In this document: one piece after another, positions 57,271 through 64,000 of the stretch
How positions within the stretch are numbered: position 1 is the first letter of the stretch
Layout of the letters: every line of letters starts with the position of its first letter
Assembly: GCF_027923555.1 (NCBI RefSeq)
Contig: NZ_AP025523.1
Span: forward strand, 558,001 to 622,000
DNA from: Vulcanimicrobium alpinum
GTDB lineage: Bacteria; Vulcanimicrobiota; Vulcanimicrobiia; Vulcanimicrobiales; Vulcanimicrobiaceae
Length of the DNA stretch: 64,000 bases
Direction: 5' to 3'
Position numbers and translations under genes: made by a program
Notes under the pieces: model-generated
The model's database searches: none
Told to the model about the DNA's origin: nothing
What the model saw: the letters and a program-made list of their open reading frames with translations, nothing else

Positions 57271-58389
57271 ATGTCCACCGACGTCGACGGGATCCTACGC
57301 CGCACCGCACTCTTCGACGCGCATCTCGCGCTGGGCGGGCGCATGGTTCCCTTCGGCGGCTTCGATATGCCCGTGCAGTACGCCGGGATCCTCAAAGAGC
57401 ACGACGCGGTGCGCAAGCGCGCGGGTCTTTTCGACCTCTCGCACATGGGTCAGTTCGAGCTGCGCGGCGCCAGCGTCGGCGAATGGGCCGATGCCTTGAC
57501 GATCAACAAGGTCGCCACGATGAAGCCCGGCCAAGCGCGCTACAACGTCTTCACCAACGAGCGCGGCGGCGCGCACGACGACGTGATCTTCTACCGGCTC
57601 GCCGACGAGCGCTGGCTGCTGGTCGTCAACGCGGCGAACGCCGACAAGATGTGGGCGCACGTCGGCGCCGAGCGCAGCGGCGACGTGCAGCTGACCGATC
57701 TTCGCGGCGAGCGCGCGCTCATCGCGATCCAAGGCCCGCGCTCGGTCGAGTGGCTGCAGCCGTTCGTCGGCGTCGAGCTGGCGCCGATGAAGTACTACGC
57801 GTGCGCCGAGGCGGCGGTGCGCGGCTCGCGCACGCCGGCCGTCATCGCGCGCACCGGCTATACCGGCGAAGACGGCTTCGAATTATTTCTCCCGGCGTCC
57901 GACGCCGTCGCCGTCTGGGACACGCTGCTCTCCGAGTACCGCGCGCATGGGCTCGAGCCGTGCGGGCTGGGCGCACGCGACGTCTTGCGGCTCGAAGCCG
58001 GGATGCCGCTCTACGGCCACGAGATGGACGAAGAGATCACGCCGCTGCAAGCCGGTCTCGCGTGGGCGATCAAGTTCGACAAACCGGCGTTCCGCGGCAA
58101 GGCGGCGCTCGAAGCGCAGCGCGACGGCGGCGACTTTTCTCGGATCGCCGGGCTGTCGATGCAGGGCCGCGTCCCCGCGCGCGCGGGGTATCCGGTGCTG
58201 CTCGACGGCGCACCGGTCGGCGAGATCCGCAGCGGTTCGTGGGGTCCGTCGGTGCAGAAGAATATCGCGACGGCGCTCGTCTCCGCGCCGGCGGCAACCG
58301 CGGGAACCCGGCTTGCGGTCGAGGTGCGCGGGACCGCGCACGTCGCGAGCGTCGAACCGCTTCCGTTCTACCGTCGTCCCAAAATCTGA
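57271..58389 (+). CDS. gcvT: Glycine cleavage system aminomethyltransferase (T protein)
   Basis: 372 residues. [36 protein letters not shown], the folate-site Asp in [20 protein letters not shown], and [20 protein letters not shown] are the T-protein blocks. It transfers the methylene group from the H-protein lipoyl arm to tetrahydrofolate. First gene of gcvT-H-PA-PB. I found no glycine riboswitch ahead of it; the upstream gap is mostly repeat copy D. Confidence 0.95.
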   Translation: MSTDVDGILRRTALFDAHLALGGRMVPFGGFDMPVQYAGILKEHDAVRKRAGLFDLSHMGQFELRGASVGEWADALTINKVATMKPGQARYNVFTNERGGAHDDVIFYRLADERWLLVVNAANADKMWAHVGAERSGDVQLTDLRGERALIAIQGPRSVEWLQPFVGVELAPMKYYACAEAAVRGSRTPAVIARTGYTGEDGFELFLPASDAVAVWDTLLSEYRAHGLEPCGLGARDVLRLEAGMPLYGHEMDEEITPLQAGLAWAIKFDKPAFRGKAALEAQRDGGDFSRIAGLSMQGRVPARAGYPVLLDGAPVGEIRSGSWGPSVQKNIATALVSAPAATAGTRLAVEVRGTAHVASVEPLPFYRRPKI

Positions 58390-58434
58390 GGGAGCAGGTT
58401 CGCCCGGCTCCTAGACACTAGACTGGGGACCGAG

Positions 58435-58824
58435 ATGGCAGAAACGTTACCGGCAGGTTTGCTCTACAGCAAAGAACACGAGTGGGTGAAGGTCGACGGC
58501 GACTTGGCGACGGTCGGCATCACCGACTACGCGCAGAGTTCGCTCGGCGACATCGTCTACGTCGAGCTTCCGCGCAAAGGCGCCGAGCTCGAACAGTTCA
58601 AGAGCATCGGCGTCGTCGAATCGGTCAAAGCGGTCTCCGATCTCTTCACGCCGGTCGGCGGCGAGGTCACCGAGATCAACGACGCGATCGAAGGCGATCC
58701 GGCGGTGGTCAACCGCGATCCCTACGGCGCGGGCTGGCTCTATAAAGTGAAGCTCGGCGACCACTCGCAGACCGGCGAGCTGCTCAACGCCGACCAATAC
58801 CAACAGGTCGTCAGCGAAAGCTGA
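58435..58824 (+). CDS. gcvH: Glycine cleavage system H protein
   Basis: 129 residues. EHEWVKVDGDLATVGITDYA, SSLGDIVYVELPRKGAELEQ, and GVVESVKAVSDLFTPVGGEV with the lipoylated Lys, then NRDPYGAGWLYKVKL. It shuttles the aminomethyl group between P, T and L proteins. 46 bases after gcvT. Confidence 0.96.
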   Translation: MAETLPAGLLYSKEHEWVKVDGDLATVGITDYAQSSLGDIVYVELPRKGAELEQFKSIGVVESVKAVSDLFTPVGGEVTEINDAIEGDPAVVNRDPYGAGWLYKVKLGDHSQTGELLNADQYQQVVSES

Positions 58825-58844
58825 CGCCGCCCCCAGGGAACGCC

Positions 58845-60209
58845 ATGTACACCCCGCACACCCCCGCAGACATCGAAGCCATGCTCGCCGCGATCGGCGT
58901 CGCGTCGCTGGACGATCTCGTCCGCGTCCCCGACGCGCTCGCGCTGCGCGCGCCGGTCGAAGTGACGCCGCAGCTCAGCGAGATCGAGATTGCCGATCGG
59001 TTCCGCGGGTTCGCGGAACGGACGACGGCGCCGCACTACACGTCGTTCCTCGGTGCGGGCGCGTACCGCCATTACATTCCGCCGGTCGTCGGCGCGCTGG
59101 CGATGCGGGGCGAGTTTCTGACCTCCTACACGCCGTATCAGGCGGAAGTCTCGCAAGGGTATCTGCAAGCGATCTACGAGTGGCAGACGTACATCGCGCT
59201 GCTCACCGGGCTCGACGTCGCGAACGCGTCGGTCTACGACGGCGCGACGGCGCTCGCCGAGGGCGTGATCATGGCGGTCAACGCGACCGGCCGCAAAGCG
59301 GTCCTCGTCTCGGCGGCGGTCCATCCCAACTACCGCGCCGTCTTGCGCACCTACGCCGACGGGCTCGATCTCACCGTCGACGAACTCCCCTACGCCTCCG
59401 ACGGGCGCACCGATCTCGGCTCGCTCGATGCCGCGCTCGCCGACCAGCGCTACGCCGCGGTCGTCGTGCAGTCACCGAACGTCTTCGGCGCGATCGACGC
59501 GCTGCCGGCGGGGGTCGCCGCGAAGATCAAGACCACGAAGACGGTCGTCATCGGGGTCGTCGCCGAAGCGATGTCGCTCGCCGCGCTGGCGACGCCGTCA
59601 TCGTGGGGCGTCGAGATCTGCGTCGGCGAGGGACAGTCGTTCGGCAACGCGATCGCCTACGGCGGTCCGCACGTCGGCTTCATCGCGGCGACCAGCGAAC
59701 ATCTGCGCCGCATCCCGGGACGCCTGGTGGGGAAATCGGTCGACGTCGAGGGACGGCCCGCATATGTGCTCACGCTGCAGGCCCGCGAACAGCACATCCG
59801 CCGCGAAAAAGCGACTTCGAACATCTGCACCAATCAGGCGCACTGCGCGCTGTGCGCGACGATCTATCTCGCCGCGATGGGGAAGACCGGCCTGCGCGAC
59901 TGCGCCGCGCTCAACGTCGCGCGCACGCAGGAGCTGCGCGAGCGCGTTACCGCGCTCGACGGCTTCAGCGCGCGCTTCGACGCTCCGACCTTCAACGAGT
60001 TCGCGCTGCGCGTCCCCGGCCGCGCCGCCGGCGTGCTCGCGGCGCTGGAAGCGCGACAGATCCTCGGCGGCCTCGACCTCGGGCGTTTCTACCCTGAACT
60101 CGACGACTGCATCCTCATGACGGCGACCGAGCTGACGTCGAGCGCCGACATCGACCGTCTCGTCACCGCGCTCTCGGAGATTCCGGCCCGTGCCGCTGCC
60201 CGCGTTTGA
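58845..60209 (+). CDS. gcvPA: Glycine dehydrogenase (decarboxylating) subunit 1
   Basis: 454 residues. YTPHTPADIEAMLAAIGVAS, FLGAGAYRHYIPPVVGALAM, TSYTPYQAEVSQGYLQAIYE, and REKATSNICTNQAHCALCAT are the N-terminal P-protein half found as a separate chain. It pairs with GcvPB to decarboxylate glycine. Its 3-prime end overlaps gcvPB by 20 bases, ensuring joint translation. Confidence 0.96.
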   Translation: MYTPHTPADIEAMLAAIGVASLDDLVRVPDALALRAPVEVTPQLSEIEIADRFRGFAERTTAPHYTSFLGAGAYRHYIPPVVGALAMRGEFLTSYTPYQAEVSQGYLQAIYEWQTYIALLTGLDVANASVYDGATALAEGVIMAVNATGRKAVLVSAAVHPNYRAVLRTYADGLDLTVDELPYASDGRTDLGSLDAALADQRYAAVVVQSPNVFGAIDALPAGVAAKIKTTKTVVIGVVAEAMSLAALATPSSWGVEICVGEGQSFGNAIAYGGPHVGFIAATSEHLRRIPGRLVGKSVDVEGRPAYVLTLQAREQHIRREKATSNICTNQAHCALCATIYLAAMGKTGLRDCAALNVARTQELRERVTALDGFSARFDAPTFNEFALRVPGRAAGVLAALEARQILGGLDLGRFYPELDDCILMTATELTSSADIDRLVTALSEIPARAAARV

Positions 60210-61689
60210 CACCCCGCTGATCTTCGCGATGGGCCAGGAAGGCCGCGCGAACCGCTATCTTCCACGCGGCCCGCAGCTCGACACGCTGCTCCCCGCGGAG
60301 ACGCTGCGCGACGATCTGCCGCTCCCCGACAACAGCGAACTCGACGTCGTGCGCCACTTCACCCGGCTCTCGCAGAAGACGTTCGGGATCGACACGGCGT
60401 TCTATCCGCTGGGGTCGTGTACGATGAAGTACAACCCGCGCATCAACGATGCGATGGCGAACGTCCCCGCGCTGCGCGATGCGCACCCGTTCGCGCCGGA
60501 CGCAGCCGCGCAAGGACCGCTGGCGGTGATGTGGGAGCTCGAGCGCGCCCTCGCGTCGCTCTTCGGGATGGCGGCGTTCTCGCTGAATCCCGCCGCCGGT
60601 GCGCATGCGGAACTCGCCGCGCTGCTGATCGCGAAAGCCTACTTCAAGAAGATCGGCCAGCCGCAGCGCAACGTCGTGATCGTCCCCGACACCGCGCACG
60701 GAACGAACCCCGCGTCGGCCGCGATGGTCGGGTTCAAAGTGGTCTCGCTCAAATCCGATGCGCAGGGCCGCGTCGATCCCGACGAGATGCGCAAGGTCGC
60801 CGGCCCCGACACCGCGGTCTGCATGATGACCAACCCGAACACGCTGGGGCTGTTCGAGTCGCGGATCCACGAAGTCGCGGACGTCGTGCACGAAGCCGGT
60901 GGGCTCATGTACTACGACGGCGCCAACGCGAACGCGCTGATGGGCAACACGCGCCCGGGCGACATGGGCTTCGATCTCATGCACCTCAACCTGCACAAGA
61001 CGTTCACGATCCCGCACGGCGGCGGCGGTGCCGGCGCGGGACCGGTCGGCGTCGCGGCGCACCTGATCCCGTTTCTGCCGACGCCGGTCGTGCGCGCGTT
61101 CGACGCCGAGGGGACGGCGGTCGACGCGAGCGGCTGGCGCGACAGCGGCGAGTTCACCTTCGCACTCGACTTCGACCGGCCCGACTCGATCGGCCCGATG
61201 CGGTCGTTCTGGTCCAACTTTGCCCACATGGTGCGCGCGCTCGCCTACACGTATGCGAACGGCGGTGAGGGACTCACCAACGTCTCGAAGCTCGCGGTGC
61301 TCAACGCGAACTACATCCGCGTAAACATCACCGACGTCGTCGACATCCCGTATCCCGAGATCAACCGTCACGAGTTCGTCGCGTCGGCGCAGTCGCTCAA
61401 ACGCGAGACCGGCGTGCGCGCCCTCGACATCGGCAAAGCGCTGCTCGACCGAGGCTACCACGCCCCGACGGTGTACTTCCCGCTCATCGTCCCCGAGTGC
61501 CTGATGATCGAGCCGACCGAGACCGAGTCGAAAGAGACGCTCGACGCCTTCATCGCCGCGTTCCGCGAGATCGTCGCGACCGCGAGGGCGAATCCGGAAG
61601 CGGTGCTGGCGACTCCGATAAACACCGCGGTAGGACGGATCGACGAAACGCGCGCCGCCCGTCAGCCGGATCTGCGCTGGCACCCCTAG
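60190..61689 (+). CDS. gcvPB: Glycine dehydrogenase (decarboxylating) subunit 2
   Basis: 499 residues. FYPLGSCTMKYNPRINDAMA, PDTAHGTNPASAAMVGFKVV, and LMHLNLHKTFTIPHGGGGAG with the PLP-binding Lys; the C-terminal part has YFPLIVPECLMIEPTETESK. Works with GcvPA. Last of the gcv operon. Confidence 0.97.
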   Translation: MPLPAFDTPLIFAMGQEGRANRYLPRGPQLDTLLPAETLRDDLPLPDNSELDVVRHFTRLSQKTFGIDTAFYPLGSCTMKYNPRINDAMANVPALRDAHPFAPDAAAQGPLAVMWELERALASLFGMAAFSLNPAAGAHAELAALLIAKAYFKKIGQPQRNVVIVPDTAHGTNPASAAMVGFKVVSLKSDAQGRVDPDEMRKVAGPDTAVCMMTNPNTLGLFESRIHEVADVVHEAGGLMYYDGANANALMGNTRPGDMGFDLMHLNLHKTFTIPHGGGGAGAGPVGVAAHLIPFLPTPVVRAFDAEGTAVDASGWRDSGEFTFALDFDRPDSIGPMRSFWSNFAHMVRALAYTYANGGEGLTNVSKLAVLNANYIRVNITDVVDIPYPEINRHEFVASAQSLKRETGVRALDIGKALLDRGYHAPTVYFPLIVPECLMIEPTETESKETLDAFIAAFREIVATARANPEAVLATPINTAVGRIDETRAARQPDLRWHP

Positions 61690-63383
61690 CGTCCGCCGAA
61701 GCCGCGCTCGACGCGCTGCTCGCCGCCGACTGGGACGACCGGCAGCGGCGCCATCCGATCGCGGCGTCGCTGGCCGGCGAACGCACCTACGACGGCGAGT
61801 GGGACGACAACTCCGCCGCCGCGCTCGCCGATGAAGACGCGCATCGGGAGGCCGTGCTGCGGCAGCTCGCCGCCTTCGATCCGGGGGCGTTGAGCGAGCG
61901 CGCACGGCTCAACCTCACGCTTTACGCGGGCCTCCTGCGCGACGAGCGCGAGGCTTACGCGCTCGGCATGCCGCTGTTCGCGATCGACCCGCGCCACGGC
62001 GTCCACACCTACGCCTACTACGCGGAGCAGCTGCGCTTCGCCGGGATCGTCGACTACGACAACTGGCAGCGCAGGCTCGCGGCGTTCCCGCGCGCCGTCG
62101 ACCAGACGATCGCGCTGCTGCGCGAGGGGATCGCATGCGAACGCATGTGGCCGCGCGCAACGATGGCGCGGCTTCTCGATCAGCTCGACCGGCTCGACAT
62201 CGAGCCGGCGTCGTCGCCCTTCTTCGCGCCGCTCGTGCGCGTCCCGGCCGGGATCGACGGCGACGCGGAACGATTGCGTGCGTCTGCACACGCAACGATC
62301 GCGGAAGCCGTGCTGCCGGCACTGCGGCGGCTGCGCACGTTCTTGCACGACGACTACCTGCCGCGCGCATCCGAGATTCCGGGGCTCGCTCAGCTGCGCG
62401 ACGGCGCGGCCATCTACGCGCATCTGACGCGAACGTTGACGACCACCGATCTGAGCGCGGAGCAGATCCACCGCCTTGGTCTCTCGGAAGTGCAGCGCAT
62501 CCGTGAGGCGATGGAAGCGCTCGCGCCGCGCACCGGCTATACCGGTTCGCTCGGCGAGGTGTTCGCACAGCTGCGTGCCGACCCGGCGAACTACTGCGAC
62601 TCTCCGGAGGCGCTGCTGCAGACGTATCGCGCGATCGCGAAACGCGTCGATCCGGAACTGCCGCCGCTCTTCCGCACGCTGCCCCGTCTGCCGTACGGCG
62701 TGACCATGATCCCGGCAGCGCTCGCACCCGACACCACGACCGCGTACTACTATCCCGGCGCACTCGACGGATCGCGCGCGGGCCTCTACTACGTCAACCT
62801 CTACCGCCCCGACCAGCGTCCGACGTACGAGATGATGGCGCTCTCCCTGCACGAGGCGGTTCCCGGCCATCACCTCCAGATCGCGCTCGCGCAGGAGCTG
62901 CCGAACCTGCCGGCGTTCCGCCGCACGACGCTTGCCTACACCGCGTACGTCGAAGGCTGGGGTCTTTACGCGGAGTCGCTCGGCGACGAGATGGGATTGT
63001 ACGACGATCCCAAAGCGAAGTTCGGCGCCTTGACGTACGAGATGTGGCGCGCGGTCCGGCTCGTCGTCGACACCGGCATCCACGCGTTCGGCTGGTCGCG
63101 CGAGCGCGCGATCGCGTATTTCCTCGACAACGCGCCGAAGGCGCCGCTCGACGTCGAGAACGAAGTCGACCGCTACATCACCATGCCGGCGCAGGCGCTC
63201 GCGTACAAGATCGGCGAGCTGAAAATTCGCGAACTGCGCGCGCGCGCCCGTAGCGCACTCGGCCCGCGTTTCGACGTGCGCGACTTCCACGAGGTCGTGC
63301 TCGGCGAAGGCGCGCTCCCGCTCGACGTCCTGGCCGCGCGCGTCGACGCCTGGCTCGCGGAGAACGCCGCACCGGCGTCGTAG
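61677..63383 (+). CDS. DUF885 metallopeptidase-like protein, start codon unclear
   Basis: About 568 residues. ALDALLAADWDDRQRRHPIA at the beginning, GIVDYDNWQRRLAAFPRAVD, SLHEAVPGHHLQIALAQELP with the HExxHH-like zinc motif, and TAYVEGWGLYAESLGDEMGL with the third ligand are DUF885 landmarks. No ATG/GTG/TTG lies in frame between 61500 and the conserved part; the only one upstream, GTG 61497, would give a 60-residue Arg/Asp-rich extension over gcvPB. A CTG at 61677 overlapping the gcvPB end is the best guess. Confidence 0.8.
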   Translation: MAPLASAEAALDALLAADWDDRQRRHPIAASLAGERTYDGEWDDNSAAALADEDAHREAVLRQLAAFDPGALSERARLNLTLYAGLLRDEREAYALGMPLFAIDPRHGVHTYAYYAEQLRFAGIVDYDNWQRRLAAFPRAVDQTIALLREGIACERMWPRATMARLLDQLDRLDIEPASSPFFAPLVRVPAGIDGDAERLRASAHATIAEAVLPALRRLRTFLHDDYLPRASEIPGLAQLRDGAAIYAHLTRTLTTTDLSAEQIHRLGLSEVQRIREAMEALAPRTGYTGSLGEVFAQLRADPANYCDSPEALLQTYRAIAKRVDPELPPLFRTLPRLPYGVTMIPAALAPDTTTAYYYPGALDGSRAGLYYVNLYRPDQRPTYEMMALSLHEAVPGHHLQIALAQELPNLPAFRRTTLAYTAYVEGWGLYAESLGDEMGLYDDPKAKFGALTYEMWRAVRLVVDTGIHAFGWSRERAIAYFLDNAPKAPLDVENEVDRYITMPAQALAYKIGELKIRELRARARSALGPRFDVRDFHEVVLGEGALPLDVLAARVDAWLAENAAPAS

Positions 63384-63392
63384 AGGGCGAGC

Positions 63393-63767
63393 ATGGCAAG
63401 GCGCCCTTCCCCGACGCTCACGGAGGCGGAATACCGCCTCATGGACATCCTGTGGGACCTCGGCAACGCGACCGTCGCCGAGATCCACGCGCGGCTGGAC
63501 GACCATCCGATCGCGTACACGACGGTGCTCTCGACGCTGACGATCCTCGAACGCAAGGGGTACGTCCGCCACACGGTCCGCGGGAAGGCGAACGTCTACA
63601 AGCCGCGCGTCGAGCGTGACACCGCGCGCCTGACCGTCATCGACAACGTGCTTGCGACGTTCTTCGGCGGGTCCGCGCACGCGCTGATGCTCAACCTGCT
63701 CGACTCCGAGAAGCTCAGCCCCGACGAGGAGCGGCGCCTGCGCGCGCTCCTGGAGGCCGAGCGCTGA
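63393..63767 (+). CDS. BlaI/MecI/CopY-type repressor
   Basis: 124 residues. LTEAEYRLMDILWDLGNATV, then ARLDDHPIAYTTVLSTLTIL and ERKGYVRHTVRGKANVYKPR are the winged-helix of BlaI/MecI. These repressors are paired with a membrane metallopeptidase receptor encoded next, as here. It probably represses its own operon. GGCGAGC lies before the ATG. Confidence 0.9.
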   Translation: MARRPSPTLTEAEYRLMDILWDLGNATVAEIHARLDDHPIAYTTVLSTLTILERKGYVRHTVRGKANVYKPRVERDTARLTVIDNVLATFFGGSAHALMLNLLDSEKLSPDEERRLRALLEAER

Positions 63768-64000
63768 GCCTCGCCGCCGCGGCGGCGTCGGCGGCGATCG
63801 CCGCGGCGCTGGCAAGCGTGGCGATCGCGGCGGGTGCGCTGGCGTGCGCCCGCGTCTTCGGTCGCGCGGCGGTGCGGTATCGGATCCTGGCATCGGCGTT
63901 CGTCGCGGCGGCAGCTGCCGGTCCCGCCGCGCTCGCGGGCGCTGCGCTGCGCCCGGCCTCGAGTCCGGCCGCGCCGGCGATCGCCGCGGTGGCGGGCCGC
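63764..64000 (+). CDS. N-terminal part of a membrane protein, probably a BlaR1/M56-type sensor
   Basis: Cut by the right window edge. The frame runs open from a CTG at 63764 that overlaps the BlaI stop (CTGA) and sits seven bases after a GGAGG ribosome site. It encodes LAAAAASAAIAAALASVAIA, a membrane helix, then VFGRAAVRYRILASAFVAAA with a second one. The first standard start is a GTG at 63818. The BlaI-BlaR1 pairing is the main reason for the assignment; the peptidase domain lies outside the window. Confidence 0.55.
   Translation, partial: MSLAAAAASAAIAAALASVAIAAGALACARVFGRAAVRYRILASAFVAAAAAGPAALAGAALRPASSPAAPAIAAVAGR

Noticed and set aside
1-64000. CRISPR arrays, prophage or classical defence islands
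   Set aside because: No regularly spaced repeats, cas genes, phage structural genes or restriction-modification sets were seen; the HNH-like gene stands alone.

Overview
This window is GC-rich chromosomal DNA from a bacterium. The gene set (split glycine dehydrogenase gcvPA/gcvPB, class 1B single-domain speD, SufB, coproheme decarboxylase HemQ, two signal peptidases I beside rplS, and many GTGA/ATGA stop-start overlaps) would fit a deep-branching high-GC lineage such as the Vulcanimicrobiota (Eremiobacterota). That placement is inference; no rRNA or tRNA gene is present to confirm it. Coding density is high, and most operons are held together by 1-4 base overlaps.

Layout. 1-5.1 kb: end of a ketopantoate reductase, hemQ, a VOC protein, an HNH nuclease-like protein, an aldehyde dehydrogenase and an exported LamG protein. 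5.0-11.1 kb: cupin, metallo-hydrolase, a broken beta-propeller gene, then a minus-strand set with a ring-hydroxylating dioxygenase (alpha and beta) and a thiolase. 11.2-16.3 kb: a divergent promoter with a palindromic operator, a TraB/GumN protein, an XRE regulator with a broken membrane gene, L-serine dehydratase, DUF1059, and an IS5-family element. 16.3-20.5 kb: a hybrid sensor kinase, a methyltransferase and a DUF6544 protein. 20.5-23.2 kb: a patch of gene decay with three tandem paralogous pseudogenes, a broken BON gene and another broken gene. 23.3-31.2 kb: a response regulator, pobA, comM and a ribose-type ABC transporter with a DUF5069 protein. 31.3-36.2 kb: MATE, Usp, APC permease and a frameshifted Ser/Thr kinase. 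36.2-41.1 kb: the conserved translation/export cluster trmD-rplS-lepB-lepB-ylqF-rnhB-yraN with a divergent TPR gene. 41.1-44.8 kb: an IS481-family element in a local duplication, tatA, a lytic transglycosylase, prp and rplU. 44.8-49.2 kb: mocA and a three-subunit molybdenum hydroxylase. 49.15-50.34 kb: an IS110-family element. 50.4-55.1 kb: an amidinohydrolase, Rieske ferredoxin, FKBP, two hypothetical exported or envelope proteins and sufB. 55.3-57.1 kb: speD and speE. 57.3-61.7 kb: gcvT-gcvH-gcvPA-gcvPB. 61.7-64 kb: DUF885 peptidase-like protein, BlaI regulator and the start of an M56-like membrane protein.

The most striking object is the IS110 element. Its left end encodes what reads as a complete bridge RNA: a 5-prime hairpin, a target-binding loop and a donor-binding loop. 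The guide segments match the actual insertion site and the element's own ends on both sides of a CT core. Joining the two ends in a circle would create a TTGACG-17 bp-TATGAT promoter upstream of that RNA. The insertion site is one arm of a REP-like palindromic repeat present four times in the window, and the insertion replaced the stop codon of the neighbouring molybdenum hydroxylase gene. Other points are an IS5 insertion that duplicated a CTAA tetranucleotide holding the stop codons of two convergent genes, several genes that appear to lack any ATG/GTG/TTG start, and a localised zone of frameshifted genes.
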